From Flavobacterium piscis (GTDB lineage: Bacteria; Bacteroidota; Bacteroidia; Flavobacteriales; Flavobacteriaceae), in the NCBI RefSeq assembly GCF_001686925.1, contig NZ_LVEN01000046.1, positions 558,001 to 622,000 of the forward strand: a DNA stretch of 64,000 nucleotides. The letters run 5' to 3'. The notes beneath the pieces are model-generated. The model searched no databases. It saw only the letters and a list, made by a program, of their open reading frames with translations, and was not told the DNA's origin. Positions 8,715 to 16,407 of this stretch are shown piece after piece. Each line of letters starts with the position of its first letter. The first letter of the stretch is position 1. Position numbers and translations under genes: made by a program.

Positions 8715-9272
8715 TTACAACATTCGTTTTTGTTCAGCGCTTACATTAATGGTTTTTTCGAGTCTCGAAAGTCTGGTTTTTTCTTGTTTGGCCGTCATAA
8801 TCCAATGAATCATGACCTTTTTGTACGATGGGGCTTGTTTATCAAAATAGTCCCAGGCAATTTTATTGGCTTTAAATTGTTTTTCAAATTCGGGATCAAG
8901 AATAGCGGGTTCCTTTTCGTGCGAATAAATTCCGGATCTTTCTTCAGATCTTAATTCGAATGCTTTTCTTCCGGCTTCTTTCATTAATCCGGCTTTGATA
9001 AGATCTTCGATTTTCTTGATATTGATGGCGCTCCAAATACTGGATTTTTTTCTTGGTGTAAACCTAATCGAATAACTTTCTTCATCAATCGATCTGCGAA
9101 CGCCATCGATCCAGCCAAAACAAAGCGCCTGATCGACAGATTCTGACCAGGACATGGATGGTTTTTTGCTATTCACTTTATAAAAACCTACTAAAAGTTC
9201 GGTTTCTTTTTGGTGATGCTTTTCCAGCCATTCTCTGAATTGTTCTTGGGTTGGGAAGAAAGTTGGGTTCAT
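8715..9272 (-). CDS. YdeI/OmpD-associated family protein
   Basis: A 185-residue protein of the YdeI/OmdA family. The diagnostic block CFGWIDG, the Arg-rich RFTPRKKSSIWS and the helix ending MKEAGRKAFE are all present. Members are linked to resistance to antimicrobial peptides or bacteriocins in some species, but the biochemical function is unknown. It ends in a basic helix (KQEKTRLSRLEKTI). The start overlaps nothing; a small lipoprotein gene lies 7 nt upstream and the two are likely co-transcribed. Confidence 0.88.
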   Translation of the reverse strand: MNPTFFPTQEQFREWLEKHHQKETELLVGFYKVNSKKPSMSWSESVDQALCFGWIDGVRRSIDEESYSIRFTPRKKSSIWSAINIKKIEDLIKAGLMKEAGRKAFELRSEERSGIYSHEKEPAILDPEFEKQFKANKIAWDYFDKQAPSYKKVMIHWIMTAKQEKTRLSRLEKTINVSAEQKRML

Positions 9273-9279
9273 TTTGTAT

Positions 9280-9786
9280 TTATTTATCTTTTAATGGCGG
9301 TGGCGGTAAAATAGGACCTAAATCTCCAAAGTCAATGATTTGTTTTGTTGGGACAAACTTCAGATTGTTTTTAATACTTCCTAGTGAATCAATATAATTA
9401 TAAAGTTCCTGAGGAGCATGTTCGCCATGAATATAAATTTGTTTGTTTTTTCCTCTTTGATTAATACTTATAAGATAGCTTTGTCCATCATCAAGGTTTT
9501 CATCTGCATATATAGAATCAAAATTTTTCAAATTTAAAGTGTGAAGACAATTATTTAGTCTGATTTTTTCATTAGCTGAAATTATAGCATAGAAATTTTC
9601 TTTTGGTTCAGGAAAAATTCTTTTAAGGTAAACAGTATCACTTTTTGTGAATTTTACAGTATGAATATCATGTAAGTTTGAACCTGTTACGATTAAGCTT
9701 TCAAATGGAAATTCCTTTAAAGTCTCTTTTTTAGAACAAGCAGTGAGCAATAAAACAAATGAAATAAGTGTGATTTTTATTTTCAT
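9280..9786 (-). CDS. Small lipoprotein of unknown function
   Basis: A 168-residue protein that I do not recognise. The signal peptide ends in the lipobox LLTAC (Cys17), followed by SKKE, so it should be lipid-anchored after processing by Lgt and Lsp. The mature domain is mixed alpha/beta with a GKNKQIYIHG strand and a proline-rich end (GPILPPPPLKDK). It lies upstream of the YdeI-like gene with a 7-nt gap. Confidence 0.7.
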   Translation of the reverse strand: MKIKITLISFVLLLTACSKKETLKEFPFESLIVTGSNLHDIHTVKFTKSDTVYLKRIFPEPKENFYAIISANEKIRLNNCLHTLNLKNFDSIYADENLDDGQSYLISINQRGKNKQIYIHGEHAPQELYNYIDSLGSIKNNLKFVPTKQIIDFGDLGPILPPPPLKDK

Positions 9787-9827
9787 AGCGAAGTTTTGTT
9801 GGCTTTATTGGTCAGAATTTCTAATCG

Positions 9828-9857
9828 TTTGTCTTTACAATTAGTTCTTTATCTTTG
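9828..9857 (+). promoter_or_regulatory. Bacteroidota promoter of the 57-residue basic protein
   Basis: TTTG at 9828-9831, 18 nt of spacer, then TATCTTTG at 9850-9857. Both elements match the Bacteroidota sigma-ABfr pattern (TTTG and TAnnTTTG). The start codon at 9884 follows 26 nt later. Confidence 0.75.
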
Positions 9858-9883
9858 TAAACGTAATTAAAGAAAATTAAATT

Positions 9884-10057
9884 ATGGCAAAAGGTCCTGA
9901 GAAAAATACCAAAAACAAGGCTTTGCATACCAAATTGCTCAATAAGAAAAAGGCCAAACTTCAAGCCGAAAAAAAAGAACGTGCCTTACGTTTGAAAGCT
10001 TTAGTGGCCAAAATGAATGAAAAGAAGAATAATGACGAATCTGGTGGTATTGTTTAA
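9884..10057 (+). CDS. Small, highly basic 57-residue protein
   Basis: ATG at 9884 opens a 57-codon frame ending in TAA at 10055-10057. The product (MAKGPEKNTKNKALH...) is lysine-rich with an uninterrupted amphipathic helix (KLLNKKKAKLQAEKKERALRL) and an acidic/Gly tail. I do not know its function; the composition suggests nucleic-acid or ribosome binding. The gene is supported by a good promoter 26 nt upstream, in-frame Lys codon usage like its neighbours, and its position as the only plus-strand gene in a minus-strand region. Confidence 0.65.
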   Translation: MAKGPEKNTKNKALHTKLLNKKKAKLQAEKKERALRLKALVAKMNEKKNNDESGGIV

Positions 10058-10079
10058 TTTGCCGTCTTCTTTGGTCTTA

Positions 10080-10571
10080 CTATTTGCAGATTTTATTATA
10101 TTTTAGAATCAAATTTTTGTTGAAGGCAATGGGTATCAAAGAATCATTGGCTGTGTCGTATTCATAAAGTTCATTTTTAGACGGATCGAAGGTATACCTT
10201 GCAATAGTTGGCATTCGGTCAGGATAAGTTTCATGAAGATTTAATTCATAAGTTTCTGAGTAATCGAGGGCATTATCTCTTTTCGGATTCGGGCTTCCTT
10301 CAACTGTAATTCCAAAAGAAGTTCCTCCATTTTTTACAACAGCTTCGTATAAACCTTTTGTTCCTTCAACATATGAAGGAGCAGTTGTCAAAATTTCCAG
10401 TACTACATCAATACAAGTTATAGAATCACTGATGTTTTTAGGTGTTATGGTTTTGATTGTGTCTTTTGCAGTTGTTTTTGCCGTACTTGTTGGTATCGGA
10501 GTTTTTATCGTTTCGGTTTTATGACAGGAAAACGTAATAATTAAGGCTAAAAGCAATACATTCTTTTTCAT
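10080..10571 (-). CDS. Lipoprotein of unknown function
   Basis: A 163-residue protein with a signal peptide and the lipobox ITFSC (Cys16). A Thr/Lys/Pro-rich linker of about 30 residues (TPIPTSTAKTTAKD...) leads to a folded domain that begins near DSITCIDVVLEILTTAPSYVEGT. The second Cys and the GITVEGSPNP loop suggest a compact extracytoplasmic domain. No enzyme motif is visible. It ends 22 nt from the converging small basic gene. Confidence 0.7.
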   Translation of the reverse strand: MKKNVLLLALIITFSCHKTETIKTPIPTSTAKTTAKDTIKTITPKNISDSITCIDVVLEILTTAPSYVEGTKGLYEAVVKNGGTSFGITVEGSPNPKRDNALDYSETYELNLHETYPDRMPTIARYTFDPSKNELYEYDTANDSLIPIAFNKNLILKYNKICK

Positions 10572-10626
10572 CAGATATTGTTTATTTTATAGATGTTGTG
10601 TTGAATTCAAATTTCAATTTCTTGCT

Positions 10627-11118
10627 TTATTCCTCAAGTTCTTTCCAGCAAAGATCTATTTCTCGTCGAATTTCTTTTTCTAGTTTCGGAAGTTCATTCT
10701 CAATCCAAAACTGACTTTCTTTGGTTAAATAAAACTCGTTTTCTTTGAGTTTAAATTCCATCGCTCCTTTAATCATTGCAATCATTTCCTGAGTTTCTGA
10801 TGTACCGTTTGCGAAATTTGGACCTACGAGATATTTTAAAATATCCTTTTCGTAATGTGGTTTGTAATAAAGAATATAGCTGACTATTGGCAAATAGAAA
10901 TAGAAATAATTATTGGTATTCGAAGGAAAATGAATTTTATTAACTTCAGCTATTAGTACATCTGATTGCGCATGTGAGGTTTCGGCGTTGAATGTTTTTA
11001 ATAATTCGAAAGTGGTTTTTGCACTCGGAATTATGTTTCCCACTTTTTCAAGAGCAGCAAAAGTTTTTTCGAATTCGGGATTCGTTGATTTTTTATTCAA
11101 CCAGTTAAAGATTTTCAA
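10627..11118 (-). CDS. Hypothetical soluble protein
   Basis: A 163-residue, mostly helical, acidic protein without a signal peptide or membrane segment. I recognise no family. It has an aromatic patch in the middle (NNYFYFYLPIVSYILYY) and a charged C-terminal helix (LEKEIRREIDLCWKELEE). It lies 2 nt downstream of a membrane-protein gene and probably belongs to a three-gene unit from 11852 to 10627. Confidence 0.65.
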   Translation of the reverse strand: MKIFNWLNKKSTNPEFEKTFAALEKVGNIIPSAKTTFELLKTFNAETSHAQSDVLIAEVNKIHFPSNTNNYFYFYLPIVSYILYYKPHYEKDILKYLVGPNFANGTSETQEMIAMIKGAMEFKLKENEFYLTKESQFWIENELPKLEKEIRREIDLCWKELEE

Positions 11119-11120
11119 TT

Positions 11121-11549
11121 TTATGCTTTTATAGGTTTACTTTTTAATTGATTTTTTTTGAAAAAATACATACCAAAATAAACAATTAAAAGATAAGGAA
11201 AATAAAAAGGATAAAATATACAAGCTTTAAGCGGCCAGCCAATTCCCATTTTGCTTATGCGTAATTTTTTTACTTTTTCTAAATTTTCAACAGCGACATT
11301 TCTTGTTCTTTCTGTTTCAGTAAATGCATTAGCATCATAACCGTAATGCGAAAGAAGAAGTTCAGTTGAAAAATGGGACCACCATGCAACAACTAAAATG
11401 AAAAAGAAGGTAATAAGCACAGCCGTAATTAAATACGAAATAAAGGGATATTTAAAATTTCGTTTACGAAGATTATTGAATAATAGTACGGGAGAAATAA
11501 TTAAAGCGATTAATAATGCGAATTTTATCGCTGTAATTAAAATTTTCAT
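11121..11549 (-). CDS. Hypothetical membrane protein
   Basis: A 142-residue protein with predicted transmembrane helices at about residues 7-25, 36-58 and 108-130. A soluble loop between helices 2 and 3 is rich in charge (TETERTRNVAVENLEKVKKLR). The C-terminus is lysine-rich, as expected on the cytoplasmic side. The family is not recognised. It is the middle gene of the 11852-10627 unit. Confidence 0.65.
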   Translation of the reverse strand: MKILITAIKFALLIALIISPVLLFNNLRKRNFKYPFISYLITAVLITFFFILVVAWWSHFSTELLLSHYGYDANAFTETERTRNVAVENLEKVKKLRISKMGIGWPLKACIFYPFYFPYLLIVYFGMYFFKKNQLKSKPIKA

Positions 11550-11570
11550 CAGGATTATGTTGGATTTGCT

Positions 11571-11852
11571 TTACAAATTTAAAAGCATTTTTATAATCCA
11601 CAAGAATAAAATAAATCCCAGAAAAGAGAACTCCACTATGTTTACTTTTTGATTCCCAAATTTTGTAACCAGAAACCGATCGATTATTATGAGAATAATA
11701 ACGGGAAGCAAACCAAACAAAATATAAATTCCCATTAATCCGTCTGGTCCTGAATTTCCGTCTATGAGCATTATGGCATAAATTATTCCTACTATGAGAG
11801 AGCATATGCCTGAGACGTAAAATAAGGTAAGGTTTTTTGGCAGGTCATCCAT
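11571..11852 (-). CDS. Small membrane protein, three helices
   Basis: A 93-residue hydrophobic protein with helices at about residues 9-28, 39-60 and 72-92 and few charged residues. It starts MDDLPKNLTLFY and has a GPDGLMG turn between helices 1 and 2. The function is unknown. It is the first gene of the three-gene minus-strand unit, with a 21-nt gap to the next. Confidence 0.6.
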   Translation of the reverse strand: MDDLPKNLTLFYVSGICSLIVGIIYAIMLIDGNSGPDGLMGIYILFGLLPVIILIIIDRFLVTKFGNQKVNIVEFSFLGFILFLWIIKMLLNL

Positions 11853-12000
11853 AAACTAAGGGTTTTTACGTTTTTAATAAAGAACTGCTTTTTCGTATTT
11901 GAGTATTTCAAGATCGGATAAAGCATTCTCTTTGTTAACAGATGACCCTTTTGAAAAATGGTTGCGTTAAAATTTCTGTTTTTTTATAAAATTTTGCTTT

Positions 12001-12762
12001 TTAGTTCTTATAAAAATTAAATTCTTCGATATCGTGATATCCAAAAACTTCAATTTCAGGATGTTCGTTTATTAAATTTCTGATTTTATCTAAAGTGCTT
12101 AATCGCAAATCGTTGTCTTCGGCTCGCATTTTTGCCAATTGATTTACAGGATGATCGCTATTGGTAAGTTCAATTCGCATATAATAGGCATCGGCAATAT
12201 AAAATAACCATCCTTTTTCTGTTTTTATCGCAACACCGCAATGTCCTAATGTATGTCCGAAAAGCGGAATTAGAAATATTGCTGTGTCAGTATCGATATC
12301 GACTTTTCTGGCTTCGAATCCAAACCAGTTCAAATCTACTTTTTCGTAGGTTTTTATTGTTGGCCGATGCGATAAAGGTGTTTTTAAATACCTTGGATTT
12401 CCTGAAATATAAGCGTCACATTCCTCAAGTCCAACATGAACGGTTGCGTTTGGAAAATCTGCCAAACCTCCAATATGATCATTGTCCAGATGCGAAATAA
12501 CACAATCTGTAACTTTTTCCGGATCAAGTCCCAGTTTTTCGATTTGTCTGATGGCAGTTTGATTTTCATCAAAACGATAACCCACCATATCTATAAGTTG
12601 TTGGCCAATTCTTTCTTCCGGGTTTTGAATGTCTAAAAGCCCGATTCCGGTATCGACTAAAATGAGTTTGTCGTTTTCCTGAATCAATAAACAATGTCCG
12701 CACACATTGTCGTTTACAGGTGAAACAATTTTTACGCAATTGAGGTGATGTATTTGGGACAT
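12001..12762 (-). CDS. Metallo-beta-lactamase-fold hydrolase (lactonase-like)
   Basis: A 253-residue MBL-fold protein. The metal-binding signature is HLDNDHIGG (Asp in place of the usual second His, as in many AHL-lactonase-like and glyoxalase-like members). It is followed by a conserved GHTLGH for the later His ligand and AD in FYIADAYYM for the bridging Asp. The early strand ILVDTGIG is also typical. The substrate is not predictable; a lactone or another ester is possible. The first ATG is at 12762. The frame is open further upstream to a TTG at 12798, but that extension (MPHQQSIKNK) looks non-coding. Confidence 0.85.
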   Translation of the reverse strand: MSQIHHLNCVKIVSPVNDNVCGHCLLIQENDKLILVDTGIGLLDIQNPEERIGQQLIDMVGYRFDENQTAIRQIEKLGLDPEKVTDCVISHLDNDHIGGLADFPNATVHVGLEECDAYISGNPRYLKTPLSHRPTIKTYEKVDLNWFGFEARKVDIDTDTAIFLIPLFGHTLGHCGVAIKTEKGWLFYIADAYYMRIELTNSDHPVNQLAKMRAEDNDLRLSTLDKIRNLINEHPEIEVFGYHDIEEFNFYKN

Positions 12763-12813
12763 GATGATTTTGTTTTTGATTGATTGTTGATGTGGCAAGT
12801 TTAAGTTTGCAAT

Positions 12814-13323
12814 TTAATTAATTATCATATTATTGATCATGAATTGAAGCAGATTGGTGTCTTCTGATGAAATTGGTGTTTTTTTATTTATAGAGATTAA
12901 CACTAACTGCTTTTTATTTACAACTCCCCACCAAACCCAATTTGCTTTTTCGTCTGAAACTTTCAATTCGACCAAAATGTCAAATTTTGTTTTGTAACTG
13001 TTCCAGTTTTCTCGTGTAATTTCTTTGGTGTGGTAATTTTTGACAAATTCAGTGAGTTGCTGAATCAGTTTTTCGTCGGTAGTTTCCTGATCGAATCCGT
13101 ATGAACTGATTGTTATGTTTAATTCTGACGTTGCATCTGTAATTGTTACAATGCCTTCGTTGTCTTCGTTTAGTACAAAAGTTTTTGGGTAATAAATATC
13201 GTAAGCTTTTGATTTTGGAACAAAAGAAGTCATTGTTTTATTATTTTCATTTTGACCCAAAACACTATTGCTGAACATCAGCATTATTATTTGGAAATAT
13301 ATTTTGATGCTGCAATTTTTCAT
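12814..13323 (-). CDS. Secreted protein of unknown function
   Basis: A 169-residue protein starting MKNCSIKIYF, with a hydrophobic signal segment ending near SNSVLGQ. The mature part has alternating strands (YDIYYPKTFVL, LNITISSYG) and a Trp-rich segment (KANWVWWGVV), similar in shape to small periplasmic PsbP/DUF-type domains, but I cannot assign a family. The start was placed at the ATG at 13323. A longer frame opens with TTG at 13365, but it overlaps a promoter element at 13363-13370, which argues against it. The gene lies 51 nt upstream of the hydrolase. Confidence 0.65.
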   Translation of the reverse strand: MKNCSIKIYFQIIMLMFSNSVLGQNENNKTMTSFVPKSKAYDIYYPKTFVLNEDNEGIVTITDATSELNITISSYGFDQETTDEKLIQQLTEFVKNYHTKEITRENWNSYKTKFDILVELKVSDEKANWVWWGVVNKKQLVLISINKKTPISSEDTNLLQFMINNMIIN

Positions 13324-13362
13324 AAATCTTTTGATTAAGTTTAAGGGTTTTATTACGAAGCG

Positions 13363-13370
13363 CAAATATA
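13363..13370 (-). promoter_or_regulatory. -7 promoter element that fixes the downstream start codon
   Basis: CAAATATA on the plus strand reads TATATTTG on the minus strand, an exact TAnnTTTG. It lies 40 nt upstream of the ATG at 13323. Confidence 0.55.
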
Positions 13371-13573
13371 AATGATATTGATAATTGCTCTTTTGAGGAA
13401 AGCCTCATTATTTGAATTAATGTTTGATAATTGTTTTTTGGATTTAATCGAAAGCAGACATTCAGAAATCCCAAATTAATGAAATAGTTGTTGCAGATTT
13501 TCAGAATGTTGATGAATGAATTTTTTTGTGATTTCTTTGTTGTTGAAAATTATAAATATTTAAACCTATTGCT

Positions 13574-13794
13574 CTGAAAGAGCTTTAGCAATAGCATGGT
13601 GCGAAGCACTATGAATGAAAAAGGTTGTAGTTTTAAGCCCTGTAAGGGCGTAAGCCTAATTTCAATGGGCGTATTTGTTATGATTTTCCCAAAATTGTTA
13701 TTGTGTATTTTTCTCTTGCCCTTTCAGGGCAATTTTTATTTTTAATTTAATTTCGTAGTGCGCTGCACTACGCTATTGCTTTTAGGACTTTCAG
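13574..13794. repeat. Palindromic intergenic element, 221 bp
   Basis: This element occupies the centre of a 471-base gap (13366-13836). The ends are inverted: CTGAAAGAGCTTTAGCAATAG (from 13574) against the reverse complement of CTATTGCTTTTAGGACTTTCAG (to 13794). An inner pair of arms carries GTGCGAAGCAC and GTAGTGCGCTGCACTAC hairpins, and the middle has GCCCTGTAAGGGC and GCCCTTTCAGGGC. This gives the same layered architecture as the 4233-4399 element with different sequence. The remainder of the gap is AT-rich, with no gene. Confidence 0.6.
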
Positions 13795-13836
13795 TCCACT
13801 TTATAAATTTTGTACACTCTAGATTGCAAATCTGTA

Positions 13837-14238
13837 CTATTTGTTATTATAATTTTTAATAATCTTTTTTGTTCTAAAATATACTACAATTGGAATAATC
13901 AAATTAACTATATAAAAGGCATCAATAAAGGATTCTGGAGCAATTATTTCGAAGTAAGTTGTTGTGATAAGCAATAGTGAAAAAAAGATATTGAACCAAC
14001 CAGTAAATACGAGCAAAAAAACTTTTGATTGGTTTGATTTCCAGATTTTTAAAAGTGAAATTAATATAACTAGTAAACCTAAACCTGAACTAATCCAGCA
14101 ACTCCATCCAAAAAGCAGAAGAGTTTTAAAGCCACTAAATAATCCTGTCTCAAAGTAATAGACGAAGAAGGTAATAGTTGCCCAAAGATTAGTTATTAAA
14201 AGAGAAAGGAGTAAGCTTTTGTATATGGTTTCTTTCAT
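13837..14238 (-). CDS. Hypothetical four-helix membrane protein
   Basis: A 133-residue hydrophobic protein with four predicted transmembrane helices (about residues 8-28, 40-62, 73-95 and 103-122) and a lysine-rich tail (RTKKIIKNYNNK). I recognise no family. It stands alone between two repeat elements. Confidence 0.6.
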   Translation of the reverse strand: MKETIYKSLLLSLLITNLWATITFFVYYFETGLFSGFKTLLLFGWSCWISSGLGLLVILISLLKIWKSNQSKVFLLVFTGWFNIFFSLLLITTTYFEIIAPESFIDAFYIVNLIIPIVVYFRTKKIIKNYNNK

Positions 14239-14318
14239 GTTGTTGTGGTTAGTTGGTTAGTTGGAATTTTGAATGCGTAAAACAAAATCTTTGCCAAGTC
14301 TTCTTTTGAATGCCGAAT

Positions 14319-14404
14319 TGCGTTAGGGATAGCAGCGAAAAGCCCACAGCCTGACGAAGGAAGTGCGAGGACTTGCGGCGAATAGCCCGACCGGAGGGAA
14401 CGCC
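14319..14404. repeat. GC-richer palindromic element (GCGTTAGGGATAG type)
   Basis: An 86-base island, clearly richer in G+C than its surroundings. The ends are TTGCGTTAGGGATAGCAGCG and TAGCCCGACCGGAGGGAACGCC; GCGTT and AACGC form terminal arms, and AGCCC/GATAGC-type words pair inside. It contains no start codon of its own and is read through by an upstream extension of the next gene. Similar intergenic blocks are, to my recollection, common in Flavobacterium genomes; their function is unknown. Confidence 0.5.
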
Positions 14405-14471
14405 AAAAAAATATTCGCGTTTGTATTACTATTTCGCCGAAATTTGCAAATCAATCTTAAAAAATATCAAA

Positions 14472-15014
14472 ATGGAGGAGTTCGGTAGAATACTAGTTTC
14501 TGAAACGGCAATGAATAGTGAAAATCTTCAGGATGTGATTCATTCTAATATTTCGGTGATTAATTTAATGCGTGAGGAAGGTGTCGATGACGAATTTATT
14601 CACGAAGATGCGTTGATGAGTTATTATCTTGATTATTACTATTCGCAATATGCTGAAGGGAATTTTTCGCAGTTTGTTTATAAATCAGGCTGGAATAAAG
14701 AACTGAACGAACTTATCGAAGAAGGTTTGGCGTTGATTGGTGCCGAAAAACATCTTGAATTGTTTCAGCAACAAAGCAAAAAGGTAAAATTGATGAGCAG
14801 CGTAAAGCTGAATAAATTTGTAAGCGGAAAACTGGAAGGTGTAAATCCGGTTCGCGATTCCTTGAATAATGATACGTTTTTTGAACTTGAAGAAAACCTC
14901 ATTACGTTAAACGCTAATTTCCTGAAAAACCATCCTGATTTCGAAGTGCTTTCTGTAGATGATATGTTTGCAGCTTTGGAAGAATATGTGGGACATGAGA
15001 TTAAGAGGGCTTAG
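14472..15014 (+). CDS. DMP19/DUF4375-like protein
   Basis: A 180-residue acidic protein starting MEEFGRIL. The central block YYLDYYYSQYAEGNFSQF followed by SGWN and an LALIGAEKHLELF helix matches the DMP19-like (DUF4375) pattern, in which a YY-rich helix is followed by a GGFSQF-type turn. DMP19 of Neisseria is a DNA-mimic protein, but most family members are uncharacterised. The ATG at 14472 was chosen; the open frame continues upstream into the GC-richer repeat, which is unlikely to be translated. Confidence 0.65.
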   Translation: MEEFGRILVSETAMNSENLQDVIHSNISVINLMREEGVDDEFIHEDALMSYYLDYYYSQYAEGNFSQFVYKSGWNKELNELIEEGLALIGAEKHLELFQQQSKKVKLMSSVKLNKFVSGKLEGVNPVRDSLNNDTFFELEENLITLNANFLKNHPDFEVLSVDDMFAALEEYVGHEIKRA

Positions 15015-15027
15015 TTTTTTTTACCAC

Positions 15028-15180
15028 AGAGGTTCACAAAGTTTTTCACAGAGGTTCGCAAAGGTTTTTTTTTGGATGTCTACAAATTCTCTCGCAATCC
15101 CGATAGCTATCGTGAGCGAAGACGCTAAGTTTTAATTTGGCGAACTTCGCGTAAATCTTTGCGCTCCTTGCGGTTAAATC
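15028..15180. repeat. Degenerate dispersed-repeat block
   Basis: Two partial copies of a CACAGAGGTTCACAAAG-like word, then the palindrome CGATAGCTATCG (15101-15112) inside CTCGCAATC...GTGAGCG, then GCGAACTTCGCG and CTTTGCGCTCCTTGCGG. The words belong to the same dispersed family as 6577-6858, 25083-25196 and 47355-47598. No gene is visible in 15015-15257. Confidence 0.45.
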
Positions 15181-15257
15181 TTAGAGAAATTATATTTACA
15201 AATATTTGTTTATCAATTAATTATCTTAATTTTAGTTCTCAATAAATAGCGTTATTT

Positions 15258-15824
15258 ATGGAAGAACTAACACACATTAAATCGATTATCGGGATTATTT
15301 TGGGTTTGAGTCTCACACACCTTATAAAAGGATCTGTGATTTTTATTCAGCATCCCGGGCGAAAGAAAATCTATTTTGTACACTCGCTTTGGGTGTTTTA
15401 TGTTTTTTTGCTGATTATTCATTTTTGGTGGTGGGAGTTTAATCTCAAGTTAATTCATGAATGGTATTTTGCTGATTATTTCTTCATTATTTGTTATATC
15501 CTGATTTATTATTTGCTGTGTGCTATTTTGTATCCTGATGATTTGGTCGATTATACGGGTTATGAAGATTATTTTTATTCGAGAAAAAATTGGTTTTTTG
15601 CCATTCTGGCCATAAGTTTTGGAGCCGATATTATCGACACTGCCATAAAGGGCGGCAATTACTTTTTATACAATCAAACTGAATATTATATTAGGATTAT
15701 CAGCCATATTATTTTGTGTCTGGCGGCGATTAAAATTCATAATAAAGTTTTTCATTCGGTGTTGGTAATACTTTTTATAATTTATGAGCTTTCTTATATA
15801 TTAAGATTGTTTAATGTTGAGTAA
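15258..15824 (+). CDS. Hypothetical multi-pass membrane protein
   Basis: A 188-residue aromatic-rich integral membrane protein with about five to six predicted helices. The N-terminus ELTHIKSIIGIILGLSLTHL is an amphipathic/hydrophobic helix with two His residues. Helices containing HFWWWEF and FFIICYILIYYLL follow, and the last lies near residues 160-182. No family or catalytic motif is recognised. It is flanked by repeats and is probably monocistronic. Confidence 0.65.
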   Translation: MEELTHIKSIIGIILGLSLTHLIKGSVIFIQHPGRKKIYFVHSLWVFYVFLLIIHFWWWEFNLKLIHEWYFADYFFIICYILIYYLLCAILYPDDLVDYTGYEDYFYSRKNWFFAILAISFGADIIDTAIKGGNYFLYNQTEYYIRIISHIILCLAAIKIHNKVFHSVLVILFIIYELSYILRLFNVE

Positions 15825-15873
15825 AAGTTGAGTTTTGGTGATCATTATCAAAAAAATAAAAGTTGATATTTGT

Positions 15874-15881
15874 TATATTTG
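15874..15881 (+). promoter_or_regulatory. -7 promoter element of the PKD lipoprotein gene
   Basis: TATATTTG, an exact TAnnTTTG, lies 42 nt upstream of the ATG at 15924. Confidence 0.5.
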
Positions 15882-15923
15882 TAGGAATAACATTTTAAAA
15901 AACAACCACTAAAAAGTAACATC

Positions 15924-16301
15924 ATGAAAAGTAAATCTCCAATTTTGATGATTGCCGCATTATTTGTTTTAAGTATTTCGTGCAGCAAAAGTGATATAGA
16001 TAAAGGCCTGGATTGCGTAGGAGAGTCTTTATTCGAGAAGGTAAAGCATTCGACAGATGCTACTAACCCTAAAAAAATAGATTTTACAGTTGAATATTCA
16101 GGAACGAACACTTTAAAATCTGTAAAATTTACTTTTGGTGATGGTACGCCTGCAGAGACAGTTACAGCGACAGGAACAACGGTTTCTACTTCGCATATTT
16201 ACAGCGCAGCGGGAACTTATACAGCAAAAGCTGAAATTACAGTTCAAAATGGAGGAGCAACTTGTACATCATCGCCAACACGAAGTATTACTGTAAATTA
16301 G
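15924..16301 (+). CDS. PKD-domain lipoprotein
   Basis: A 125-residue protein with a lipoprotein signal (lipobox SISC, Cys20). After a short linker it has one PKD/Ig-like domain (about residues 45-125). The diagnostic pieces are VKFTFGDGTPAE and HIYSAAGTYTAKAEI. PKD domains mediate protein or glycan contacts at the cell surface. Two Cys residues (29 and about 115) could form a disulfide. The gene has its own promoter and is followed 106 nt later by the patatin-like gene. Confidence 0.85.
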   Translation: MKSKSPILMIAALFVLSISCSKSDIDKGLDCVGESLFEKVKHSTDATNPKKIDFTVEYSGTNTLKSVKFTFGDGTPAETVTATGTTVSTSHIYSAAGTYTAKAEITVQNGGATCTSSPTRSITVN

Positions 16302-16365
16302 AGAATTGTGTTTTTTGAATGTTAAAGATTTCATTAGGTACTATTTAACTTCGTTACGTTTCTTG

Positions 16366-16373
16366 TAAATTTG
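16366..16373 (+). promoter_or_regulatory. -7 promoter element of the patatin-like gene
   Basis: TAAATTTG matches TAnnTTTG and lies 34 nt upstream of the ATG at 16408. No -33 TTTG is clear. Confidence 0.45.
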
Positions 16374-16407
16374 CTTTTAGTGATTTAACGATTATAAAAA
16401 GTTAAAA

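Noticed and set aside
13265..13474. 69-codon minus-strand frame in the gap after the 169-residue protein
   Set aside because: It overlaps a real gene in another frame and has no promoter or recognisable product.
14373..14471. N-terminal extension of the DMP19-like protein
   Set aside because: It is translated from the GC-richer repeat element and lacks an ATG; the ATG at 14472 gives a normal family start.
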